9,048 bases of DNA from an uncultured Bacteroidales bacterium (lineage in GTDB: Bacteria > Bacteroidota > Bacteroidia > Bacteroidales > P3). Each line of letters begins with the position of its first letter. The first letter of the stretch is position 1. The notes below the pieces were generated by a model, which made no database searches, was not told the origin of the DNA, and saw only the letters and a program-made list of their open reading frames with translations. The stretch lies in the NCBI GenBank assembly GCA_937901525.1, contig CALDHX010000058.1, forward strand, positions 1 to 9,048. The letters are read 5' to 3'. Of this stretch, positions 1-6,633 are shown piece by piece. A program made the position numbers and the translations under genes.

Positions 1-32
1 AAATAATTGTTTTAAATTTAAATAATACAGCA

Positions 33-3000
33 ATGGCAAAAGAAAAGAAATTTTTGACATGCGATGGTAATCAGGCTTGTGCTCACGTTGCATATATGTT
101 CAGCGAAGTAGCAGCAATTTACCCTATTACACCTTCATCACCAATGGCAGAATATGTTGATGAATGGTCAGCAAATGGTCGCAAAAACATTTTTGGAGAA
201 ACAGTAAAACTTGTTGAAATGCAATCAGAAGCAGGAGCTGCTGGTGCATTACACGGTTCTTTACAAGCAGGTGCTTTATCTACAACATTCACAGCATCAC
301 AAGGATTGTTGTTGATGATACCTAATATGTATAAAATAGCGGGAGAATTACTTCCTGGCGTATTACACGTAACAGCAAGAACAATTGCAGCTCACGCTCT
401 TTCAATTTTCGGAGACCACTCTGACGTTTACGCTTGCCGTCAAACAGGTTTCGCAATGCTTTCTTCTGCATCAGTTCAAGAAGCAATGGATTTAGCAGGA
501 GTTGCTCACCTTTCAGCAATCAAAGGTAGAGTTCCATTTATGCACTATTTTGACGGATTCCGTACATCTCACGAAATCCAAAAAATAGAAGCATTGGAAA
601 CAGAAGATATGGCTGCATTGGTTGATCAAGACGCTTTAAGAGCTTACAGAGAAAATGCATTAAATCCAGAACACCCTGTAACAAGAGGTACAGCTCAAAA
701 CCCAGACGTATTCTTTCAAGCAAGAGAAGCTTGTAATCCATACTATGAAGCACTACCTGAAATAGTAGCAGATTATATGGAAAAAATCTCTCAATTAACA
801 GGTAGAGATTATAAACCATTCAACTACTATGGACCAGCAGATGCTGAAAACGTAATAGTAGCAATGGGTAGCGTTTCAGATACTATAAAAGAAGTTATAG
901 ATTACCTTGCTAAGAAAGGTGAAAAATTAGGATTGGTAACAGTACACTTATATCGTCCATTCTCTAAGAAATACTTCTTTGAAGCATTACCAAAAACTGC
1001 AAAAAGAATTTGTGTGTTAGACCGTACAAAAGAAGCAGGTGCTAACGGAGATCCATTATACTTAGACGTTGTTGAAGCATTTGCATCTTGCTCTTGCACA
1101 GAAAAACCAATGGTTATTGGAGGTAGATATGGATTGTCTTCAAAAGATACAACACCAGCACAAATCCTTTCAGTAGTAGAAAACCTTAAATCAGCTAATC
1201 CAATGAACCAATTCACAGTTGGTATAGTTGATGACGTTACAAATCGTTCTTTACCAATGTTACCAGAAATATCAATGGCAACAGAAGGAACATTTGAAGC
1301 TAAATTCTACGGATTAGGAGCAGATGGTACAGTAGGAGCAAACAAAAACTCTATCAAAATCATCGGAGACAACACAAACAAATATTGTCAAGCATATTTC
1401 TCATACGATAGTAAGAAATCAGGAGGATTTACTTGCTCTCACCTTCGTTTCGGAGACAATGTAATTCGTTCACCTTACTTAGTAACAACACCAGACTTTG
1501 TTGCTTGCCACGTATTCAACTATATGAATATGTATGAAGTATTAAAAGGAATCAAACCAAACGGAACATTCCTTTTAAACTCAATGTTCTCAGCAGAAGA
1601 AACAGTAGAAAGATTAAGTGCTAAGGTTAAAAAAGAATTAGCAGAAAAGAATATCAACTTCTACATAATAAACGCAACAAAGATTGCAGAAGAAATAGGA
1701 TTAGGAAACAGAACTAACACAATTCTTCAATCAGCATTCTTCAAGATTGCAGAAGTAATTCCTTACGAAGTTGCAGTAACAGCAATGAAGAAAGCAATCG
1801 ACAAATCATACGGCAAGAAAGGTGAAAACATCGTTAAGATGAACTACGCTGCTGTTGATAAAGGAGGAGAAGTAGTTAAGATAGAAGTTAAGAAAGAATG
1901 GGCTGACGCTTGCACATGCGGTTGCAACTGTGGTGAAGTAGCAGAAAGACCAGAATTCATAAAGAACGTAGTAGATGTAATCAACGCACAAGAAGGAGAT
2001 ACATTACCTGTAAGTGCATTTGTGGGAAGAGAAAACGGAACATTCCCATGTGGTACATCACAATACGAAAAGAGAGGAATCGCAGCACACGTTCCAGCAT
2101 GGCATGCAGAAAACTGTATCCAATGTAACAAGTGTTCATTAGTATGTCCTCACGCAGCAGTACGTCCATTCGTATTCACAGCAGACGAACTTGCAAAAAC
2201 AGGAAATCCAACCACAATAAAAGCAATAGGAAAAGAATTTGAAGGAATGCAATTCCGTGTACAAATATCTCCACTTGATTGTACAGGTTGTGGAAACTGT
2301 GTTGATGTATGTCCAGCTAAGACAAAAGCTCTTACAATGGAACCATTACACACACAAATGGAAGAAGCAAAAGTTTGGGACGTTGTAACAAAGAACGTAA
2401 CATATAAATCAAACCTTGTAGAAGTAGGAAAGAGCATAAAGAATTCTCAATTTGCTCAACCATTATTCGAGTTCTCAGGAGCATGTGCGGGATGTGGAGA
2501 AACACCTTACATAAAACTTATCACACAATTATTCGGAGAAAGAATGATGGTAGCCAATGCAACAGGTTGTTCTTCAATCTACGGAGGTTCTTGCCCATCT
2601 ATGCCATATACAACAAACGCAGAAGGCAGAGGACCAGCTTGGGCAAACTCATTATTTGAAGACAATGCAGAATTTGGTTTAGGTATGGCTACTGCAACTC
2701 GTAAAATGAGAGACAGAGTAGAAGACCTAATGAGAAGAGGCTTAACTTGCGATTGTTGCACAGCAGACCAAAAAGCATTATTCCAACTTTGGATAGACAA
2801 TAGAGAAAACGCAGAAATCACACAAAAAGTTTACAACTCACTTGTTCCAACATTAGGACAATGCGGTTGCGATATATGCAAAGAATTAGAAGCCAACAAA
2901 CAATTCATCGTTAAGAAATCACAATGGATATTCGGTGGAGACGGTTGGGGATACGACATCGGATACGGTGGACTTGACCATGTTATCGCATCAGGAGAAG

Positions 3001-3578
3001 ATGTAAACATATTAGTAGTAGATACAGAAGTTTACTCAAACACAGGAGGACAAGCCTCAAAAGCAACACCTGTTGGAGCAATAGCTAAATTCGCAGCATC
3101 AGGAAAGAGAATCCGTAAGAAAGACCTTGGTATGATAGCAACAACATACGGATACGTTTATGTTGCACAAGTATCAATAGGAGCAGACCCTGCACAATAC
3201 TTAAAAGTATTAAAAGAAGCCGAAGCTTACAATGGACCATCATTGATAATAGCTTACGCTCCATGTATCAACCACGGAATCAAGATAGGAATGGGAAAAA
3301 CACAAGAAGAAGGAAAACGCGCAGTAGAATGCGGATACTGGCACTTGTGGAGATACAATCCAGAACTTGCAGCAGAAGGAAAGAATCCATTTACATTAGA
3401 TTCAAAAGAACCAGATTGGAGTAAATTCCAAGCATTCATCGATGGTGAAGTTCGTTACAACTCATTGAAGAAAGCATTCCCAGAAGAAGCAGCACAATTA
3501 TTTGCAGCCTCAGAAGAAAATGCTAAATGGCGTTACGAATCTTACAAGAGAATGGCATCAATGGAATGGAATAAATAA
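33..3578 (+). CDS. nifJ: Pyruvate:ferredoxin (flavodoxin) oxidoreductase, single-chain PFOR
   Basis: Cytoplasmic enzyme that oxidatively decarboxylates pyruvate with CoA to acetyl-CoA and CO2, reducing ferredoxin or flavodoxin; the main pyruvate outlet in many anaerobes. At 1181 aa it has the full length of the homodimeric family. Domains in order: substrate/TPP domain I with YPITP (30-34) and the expected catalytic-site residues T33, E66 and R116; a second transketolase-like/CoA-side region; the EKR linker (about 678-680); a ferredoxin insert with two CxxCxxCxxxC sets (C695/698/701/705 and C750/753/756/760); then the TPP domain with the proximal cluster ligands C818, C821, C846 and C1078, and the TPP/Mg motif GDG (969-971) to NTGGQ (1003-1007). 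Residue roles come from the known Desulfovibrio africanus enzyme by position. Odd points are a CxCxCxC run at 627-633 and extra cysteines at 906-949. The first ATG gives the standard N-terminus. Only 32 nt of leader is visible, so its promoter lies outside. Stands alone, with a terminator directly downstream. Confidence 0.98.
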   Translation: MAKEKKFLTCDGNQACAHVAYMFSEVAAIYPITPSSPMAEYVDEWSANGRKNIFGETVKLVEMQSEAGAAGALHGSLQAGALSTTFTASQGLLLMIPNMYKIAGELLPGVLHVTARTIAAHALSIFGDHSDVYACRQTGFAMLSSASVQEAMDLAGVAHLSAIKGRVPFMHYFDGFRTSHEIQKIEALETEDMAALVDQDALRAYRENALNPEHPVTRGTAQNPDVFFQAREACNPYYEALPEIVADYMEKISQLTGRDYKPFNYYGPADAENVIVAMGSVSDTIKEVIDYLAKKGEKLGLVTVHLYRPFSKKYFFEALPKTAKRICVLDRTKEAGANGDPLYLDVVEAFASCSCTEKPMVIGGRYGLSSKDTTPAQILSVVENLKSANPMNQFTVGIVDDVTNRSLPMLPEISMATEGTFEAKFYGLGADGTVGANKNSIKIIGDNTNKYCQAYFSYDSKKSGGFTCSHLRFGDNVIRSPYLVTTPDFVACHVFNYMNMYEVLKGIKPNGTFLLNSMFSAEETVERLSAKVKKELAEKNINFYIINATKIAEEIGLGNRTNTILQSAFFKIAEVIPYEVAVTAMKKAIDKSYGKKGENIVKMNYAAVDKGGEVVKIEVKKEWADACTCGCNCGEVAERPEFIKNVVDVINAQEGDTLPVSAFVGRENGTFPCGTSQYEKRGIAAHVPAWHAENCIQCNKCSLVCPHAAVRPFVFTADELAKTGNPTTIKAIGKEFEGMQFRVQISPLDCTGCGNCVDVCPAKTKALTMEPLHTQMEEAKVWDVVTKNVTYKSNLVEVGKSIKNSQFAQPLFEFSGACAGCGETPYIKLITQLFGERMMVANATGCSSIYGGSCPSMPYTTNAEGRGPAWANSLFEDNAEFGLGMATATRKMRDRVEDLMRRGLTCDCCTADQKALFQLWIDNRENAEITQKVYNSLVPTLGQCGCDICKELEANKQFIVKKSQWIFGGDGWGYDIGYGGLDHVIASGEDVNILVVDTEVYSNTGGQASKATPVGAIAKFAASGKRIRKKDLGMIATTYGYVYVAQVSIGADPAQYLKVLKEAEAYNGPSLIIAYAPCINHGIKIGMGKTQEEGKRAVECGYWHLWRYNPELAAEGKNPFTLDSKEPDWSKFQAFIDGEVRYNSLKKAFPEEAAQLFAASEENAKWRYESYKRMASMEWNK

Positions 3579-3633
3579 TCCAACCAAAGCTTCATAAAAA
3601 CAAAAAGGGAAATCCTCAAAGGGTTTCCCTTTT
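3567..3633 (+). repeat. Direct repeat copy A (nifJ 3' end plus terminator)
   Basis: About 65 nt covering the last codons of nifJ, its stop codon and the following hairpin. The sequence recurs at 4643-4710, offset by 1076 nt. The first 23 positions (3567-3589) match exactly, and after two mismatches the rest matches apart from one base before the hairpin; the T-tracts that follow differ by an indel. The two genes end at different points and in different frames within the repeat (TAA at 3576-3578 here; 4648-4650 in the other copy, four nt earlier in the alignment), so the similarity is at DNA level and does not come from protein conservation. Confidence 0.9.
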
Positions 3634-3640
3634 CTTATTT
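3603..3640 (+). terminator. Intrinsic terminator of nifJ
   Basis: Stem GGGAAATCC (3607-3615) pairs with GGGTTTCCC (3621-3629) around a TCAAA loop, with one T-G wobble. The stem extends outward by four A-T pairs (3603-3606 with 3630-3633), and a T-rich tail follows (TTTTCTTATTTCTTTTT). It begins 24 nt after the nifJ stop codon. The A-rich left flank gives a T-rich tail on the other strand as well, so it could also stop leftward transcripts. Confidence 0.9.
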
Positions 3641-3665
3641 CTTTTTATTAAAAAAAAGAGTTTTT

Positions 3666-3695
3666 TTTGGGGGGGGTAAAAAATACTTATCTTTG
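3666..3695 (+). promoter_or_regulatory. Bacteroidetes-type promoter with homopolymer spacer
   Basis: A -33 element TTTG (3666-3669) and a -7 element TATCTTTG (3688-3695, consensus TAnnTTTG) are separated by 18 nt. Transcription would begin near 3702, leaving a leader of about 19 nt before the ATG at 3721. The -33 box is formed by the junction of a run of eight T (3661-3668) and a run of eight G (3669-3676), itself preceded by eight A and GAG (3650-3660). Slippage in the G run would change the spacing between the two boxes. Box identity rests on the known consensus; the effect of slippage is inference. Confidence 0.75.
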
Positions 3696-3720
3696 CACTC
3701 TAAAATAAATATTAAACATC

Positions 3721-4650
3721 ATGAAAAAAACATTTGTTTTGATTGTAATGCAATTTGCATTGATAATCTCACTTTCTTTGAAAGCACAAACGCAATCTTA
3801 CGAATATATCCCTATTGTCAAAGAAGGCTTGCAAATATGGACGACAGATCAAAAATATGGTCAATATAATGAACAATATCGTTATGAAAGATTGGCTTTA
3901 ACAGAAGAAGATACAATCATAGATGGTAAGTCGTATAAGAAACTTTACTCTTTTACAGAGCGAGAGTTTGATATAGAAACAGCAAACTTTGTTTGTGGAA
4001 TAAGAGAGAATGAAAACAAACAAGTTTTTGTAGCATCGTATCATAATCAAGCAGAGTTCTTGCTATATGATTTTTCTTTAACAGAAGGAGATTCTATACT
4101 TGCAGAAAGTAATGGCGAATATGACCTTTATTTTAATGTAACAGATATTGATACTATTGATTACAATGGAGTGGAGAGAAGAAAAATCACTTTGCAATTT
4201 TACAATTACGCTTGGGTTACTTGGATTGAAGGAATTGGAAACATAGAAGGATTGTTAATGGATTGGAGAAGTTACACTATGGCAATGGATCCTATGCCTA
4301 ATGTGCGTTTACGTTGCTATGAATATAATGAAGAATGTTTGTATTCCGATTTTTCTTTCGATGAATCAATATATGATTGTTACACGCCTTTATATGCAGG
4401 ACTTGAAGAAAACGAAACTCAAAATAATATTTTGCTCTATCCCAATCCTGCAAAAGAAAGGCTATATATAAACACTTCTATTCCAATCAAACAAATGACT
4501 ATTTGCAATCTTTTAGGACAAGAAATTCAAAAGTACAATATGACAGAAAAGACCTCTTCAATAGATATTAGTGGATTAAAAGAAGGTGTGTATTTTGTAA
4601 AGCTTTCTACCGAAAAAGGAGTGTATGCAACAAAAATAATAGTGGAATAA
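3721..4650 (+). CDS. Secreted protein with T9SS type A sorting domain, function unknown
   Basis: 309 aa. An N-terminal signal peptide (MKKTF, hydrophobic core to about residue 20, probable cleavage near KAQ at 21-23) sends it to the periplasm. The C-terminal 70 residues, from LYPNPAKE (239) through LLGQEI and LKEGVYFVKL to KIIVE, form a Por secretion system sorting domain, which directs export through the type IX system and is normally removed or anchored at the surface. The middle part (about 27-230) is a beta-rich, aromatic region with DTIIDGKSYKKLY and WIEGIGNIEGLL. These resemble segments common in uncharacterised Bacteroidetes cargo proteins, and I see no catalytic motif. Four cysteines lie at 199-220. 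It has its own promoter and terminator and is not in an operon; its 3' end repeats that of nifJ. The role is unknown: possibly adhesion or nutrient capture, but nothing in the sequence decides this. Confidence 0.9.
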   Translation: MKKTFVLIVMQFALIISLSLKAQTQSYEYIPIVKEGLQIWTTDQKYGQYNEQYRYERLALTEEDTIIDGKSYKKLYSFTEREFDIETANFVCGIRENENKQVFVASYHNQAEFLLYDFSLTEGDSILAESNGEYDLYFNVTDIDTIDYNGVERRKITLQFYNYAWVTWIEGIGNIEGLLMDWRSYTMAMDPMPNVRLRCYEYNEECLYSDFSFDESIYDCYTPLYAGLEENETQNNILLYPNPAKERLYINTSIPIKQMTICNLLGQEIQKYNMTEKTSSIDISGLKEGVYFVKLSTEKGVYATKIIVE

Positions 4651-4710
4651 ATAATCCAACCAAAGAATCATAAAAACAAATAGGGAAATCCTCAAAGGGT
4701 TTCCCTTTTT
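4643..4710 (+). repeat. Direct repeat copy B (T9SS gene 3' end plus terminator)
   Basis: Second copy of the segment at 3567-3633. It starts inside the last codons of the T9SS cargo gene and ends in the T-tract of its terminator. Differences from copy A are two adjacent bases at 4666-4667 and one at 4681, with a shorter T-tract. The pair brackets a unit of about 1.08 kb that contains exactly one promoter and one gene. Confidence 0.9.
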
Positions 4711-4716
4711 TATTTT
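4682..4716 (+). terminator. Intrinsic terminator of the T9SS cargo gene
   Basis: GGGAAATCC (4683-4691), TCAAA loop and GGGTTTCCC (4697-4705), followed by TTTTTTATTTT. The hairpin core is identical to the nifJ terminator. It lies 32 nt after the stop codon, between convergent transcription units, and could also serve leftward transcripts. Confidence 0.88.
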
Positions 4717-4727
4717 GCCTAAAAAGT

Positions 4728-4807
4728 AGGAAAATGTGAAAAATTACCCTTAAAACATAGGGGAAAATGTGAAAATTTGCTCAAAAATAAGGCGGATTAT
4801 GTGAAAA
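4728..4807. repeat. Three imperfect repeats at 32-33 nt spacing
   Basis: AAAATGTGAAAA occurs at 4731-4742 and 4764-4775 and, as ATTATGTGAAAA, at 4796-4807. Each copy is preceded by two or three G-rich bases (AGG, GGG, CGG). The stretches between the cores are less alike. The region 4717-4854 has frequent stops in the frames I read and no gene I can support. Function unknown: a decayed tandem repeat and a set of protein-binding sites are both possible. Confidence 0.55.
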
Positions 4808-4854
4808 TAATACTTTTATATTTATTTAAGTGCTTGATAAATACGATGTTTATA

Positions 4855-4971
4855 TTATTTACACAAAACCGCCTCTTTGATTTCGTCAAACTTTATTTCA
4901 TAGCCGTAGAGTTGAAAGTTTGAAAATAAAGTATTCATATTCTCAAAAGAGTCAGCTATTATACAACTTAA
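4855..4971 (-). pseudogene. 3' remnant of a DUF6078-like gene
   Basis: On the minus strand an open stretch of 39 codons ends at TAA (4857-4855); a TGA at 4974-4972 blocks it upstream. Its C-terminal part (LYGYEIKFDEIKEAVLCK) matches the C-terminus of the intact gene at 6152-6577 (YGYEITFDEIKEETLWK), with LFS just upstream in both and a three-residue insertion in the remnant. At DNA level 17 nt are identical (4874-4890 and 6171-6187), and the stop codons align exactly at an offset of 1297 nt. The first about 110 residues of the family, including the cysteine motif, are missing. An internal ATG (4938-4936) could give a 27-aa peptide, but I see no sign that it is a functional gene. It begins directly behind the nuclease stop codon. 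Confidence 0.75.
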
Positions 4972-4975
4972 TCAT

Positions 4976-6058
4976 TTACTTTGAATAAACATGATAGAAA
5001 GTTTCCACATGTTTAAGAAATCTTTGGAAATATTGTTTGATAGTTCCTGAATTTCCCCATTGAGAATACACTGCAACTTCTGTTCCGTTATTTAAGATAA
5101 TAGAATCTTTTGTAAAAAAGCGACGATCTCCGTCTTTTCTTTCTTTTATAAAATCCATAGGGCGTATAATTCCACATTTGCGACTACTACTTAAATAAGA
5201 TGGAAATCGTTCTTCTAATTCTTTCAAAGTTATATTTGGATGCTCTGATATATATTGTTTAACTACGGTTAAAACAAATGGTCCAACTCCATAATAGTTA
5301 ATTCCATCTAATGAAAAAACCTCTTTTGCATATTCTTTATTAGTGGTTTCAATTTCCGGCTTCTTTATTTTTTGCTCAGTGCGATATGATTGTTTTCTTT
5401 CTATTTTAAATGTCAGTTTTTCTAACTCGTATTCCAAAGCTTTTTCTTCAAATCCTTCTTTGAGAAACTTATCTTTAATTAAGGTAATAATGTTTTTGTT
5501 TGCATCGCTACTAAAAAAGAATTCATTAAAACGCTCTTGTAAATTATTGCGAGCTACAATTTGATTATAGTGTTCTTTACAGAAGTCTTCTAAAGAAGTT
5601 ATATCAAATTTTTCGTATGAAAGCATTTCACAAAATATACTTCCATTAACATCATCTTCACGAAATTCTACCTTGAAAACACAGATAGGATTATCTAAAT
5701 CATTAGGAGTGTCATAGTATAATTGGATATTTTCGCCTATGTATAAACCAATATTTAATTTTAATTGACGCATGTAAGACGTCAATTGAGATTCTTGTTT
5801 AATATTGCAAATATTGTTCGGACGTTTAATTTCAATAGGCAAAGTCGGAATATCATTTTTATAAAGTACAATATCGGGTCTTATTGAATTATTATTACCG
5901 ATATGTATTGTTACTTGAGATTGCATGGTTTTGTTATAACTTTTCCAACCTAATATTTTTAAACAATTTTCAATCTCTTGTTGATATTCAATCTCTGTTG
6001 ATTTGCTGTTTATTCGTTTTTGTAATGTATCTATTATTTCGTTCCAATTTTCATTCAT
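4976..6058 (-). CDS. PD-(D/E)XK nuclease, HsdR N-terminal-like, with an unassigned C-terminal domain
   Basis: 360 aa, probably a DNA endonuclease. The N-terminal domain (about 15-135) has the layout of the type I restriction HsdR N-terminal family: helix with E22, E24 and E28, then RPDIVLY (60-66) giving D62, and IEIKRP (75-80) giving the E76-x-K78 pair. These are the metal-binding and catalytic residues of the PD-(D/E)XK fold. Residues about 155-240 are charged and helical. The C-terminal part (about 248-355) contains ITLKELEERFP, which looks like a helix of a winged helix, followed by RRFFTKDSIIL and VAVYSQWG as likely beta strands. I cannot assign this domain; DNA binding is a guess. There is no helicase, methyltransferase or specificity gene nearby, so this is not a type I system. 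It lies 93 nt downstream of the DUF6078-like gene in the same direction. No signal peptide or membrane segment is visible. A role in defence is inference. Confidence 0.8.
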   Translation of the reverse strand: MNENWNEIIDTLQKRINSKSTEIEYQQEIENCLKILGWKSYNKTMQSQVTIHIGNNNSIRPDIVLYKNDIPTLPIEIKRPNNICNIKQESQLTSYMRQLKLNIGLYIGENIQLYYDTPNDLDNPICVFKVEFREDDVNGSIFCEMLSYEKFDITSLEDFCKEHYNQIVARNNLQERFNEFFFSSDANKNIITLIKDKFLKEGFEEKALEYELEKLTFKIERKQSYRTEQKIKKPEIETTNKEYAKEVFSLDGINYYGVGPFVLTVVKQYISEHPNITLKELEERFPSYLSSSRKCGIIRPMDFIKERKDGDRRFFTKDSIILNNGTEVAVYSQWGNSGTIKQYFQRFLKHVETFYHVYSK

Positions 6059-6116
6059 ACCGTTAACTTATTTTGTTAATATAAACATTAAACGTCTTAC
6101 TACATTGAATTTAATG

Positions 6117-6124
6117 CAAAGGTA
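6117..6124 (-). promoter_or_regulatory. Possible -7 box for the nuclease gene
   Basis: Read on the minus strand, 6124-6117 is TACCTTTG, a perfect TAnnTTTG. It would place the transcript start about 50 nt before the nuclease ATG. No clear TTTG -33 element sits 17-21 nt further upstream, so the site may be weak, or the nuclease may be transcribed with the DUF6078-like gene. Confidence 0.45.
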
Positions 6125-6134
6125 TTTATTTTAT

Positions 6135-6160
6135 TGGAAATAAATTAAGGCTTATTTCCA
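6135..6160 (-). other. Inverted repeat overlapping the DUF6078-like stop codon
   Basis: TGGAAATAA (6135-6143) and TTATTTCCA (6152-6160) form a perfect 9-bp stem with an 8-nt loop. It covers the last codons and stop of the minus-strand gene. No T-run follows on that strand, so it does not look like a standard terminator; mRNA stabilisation or partial attenuation before the nuclease gene are alternatives. Confidence 0.45.
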
Positions 6161-6577
6161 CAAAGTCTCTTCTTTGATTTCGTCAAAGGTTATTTCGTAG
6201 CCGTAGGAAGAGAAAAGTTTTGCGATATACTCTTGATCTTCTGGGGTAATTGGCATTTTGCCGTTTCTTCTTTCGTAATAATAAGTATGACCGAAGTGAT
6301 TTATCAATTCTTTTCGCATATTAACAATATCTTTCGCTTTAACCTCCTCAAAAGAATTCTTCATGCCGTATGCAACTCTTACTTTTTTATTTTCTAAGAA
6401 ATATTTACAATTTGTTTCGTTGAATTTCAAAACATTAACTGCAACCATCAAATCACTATCCTCGCTATTTCTAAGAGCGACTATTCTTCTTAAACATTTT
6501 TCTCCAAGTAAACATTTCTCATTCCAACAAACAATGAAACTATTAGGTCTGTTTTCAAAATTAATATCCATTTCCAT
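6152..6577 (-). CDS. DUF6078-like small protein, function unknown
   Basis: 141 aa. I recognise the pattern of a small Bacteroidetes family usually labelled DUF6078: an N-terminal FIVCWNEKC segment with C17, C22 and C28 (CxxxxCxxxxxC), a central VRVAYGM, a HFGHTYYYERRNGKMPITPEDQ block and a C-terminal YGYEITFDEIKEETLW. The cysteines suggest metal or Fe-S binding, but this is not shown. It has no signal peptide or membrane segment, so it is probably cytoplasmic. The start at 6577 is used because stops lie close upstream; a second Met three codons in is possible. It is divergent from nrdJ and precedes the nuclease gene by 93 nt. A decayed relative of its 3' end lies beyond the nuclease. No standard promoter is obvious: upstream on the minus strand TAGTTTTTTG resembles a -7 box with two extra bases. 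Family assignment is from memory of the pattern. Confidence 0.75.
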   Translation of the reverse strand: MEMDINFENRPNSFIVCWNEKCLLGEKCLRRIVALRNSEDSDLMVAVNVLKFNETNCKYFLENKKVRVAYGMKNSFEEVKAKDIVNMRKELINHFGHTYYYERRNGKMPITPEDQEYIAKLFSSYGYEITFDEIKEETLWK

Positions 6578-6633
6578 GCTATTATTTTATTATTAAAACG
6601 CAAAAAACTATTACTTTATTACATTACATCAGC

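Noticed and set aside
322..3439. Several minus-strand open frames of 60-104 codons inside nifJ
   Set aside because: They lie opposite a strongly conserved enzyme gene, have low-complexity or leucine/serine-rich translations and no promoters; they are by-products of the coding frame.
3567..4710. Insertion sequence or integron cassette
   Set aside because: There is no transposase or integrase, no terminal inverted repeats and no attC-like folding at the ends; the repeats are direct and contain a terminator, so only an unclassified insertion or recombination event is proposed.
4728..4807. Short CRISPR array
   Set aside because: Only about 12 nt is conserved per unit, the rest diverges, and no cas gene is near; the interval is also too short for repeat plus spacer.
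4952..4975. Tiny minus-strand ORF overlapping the nuclease stop (TAAATG, MIKLYNS)
   Set aside because: Seven codons only, in a different frame from the DUF6078-like remnant, with nothing to support translation.
4976..6577. Type I restriction-modification operon
   Set aside because: The nuclease lacks a helicase part and there is no hsdM or hsdS; the neighbour is a DUF6078-like protein with no link to such systems.
5343..6596. Plus-strand open frames opposite the nuclease and DUF6078-like genes
   Set aside because: Translations are F/L/S-rich with no recognisable motifs, whereas the minus-strand frames have clear family signatures.
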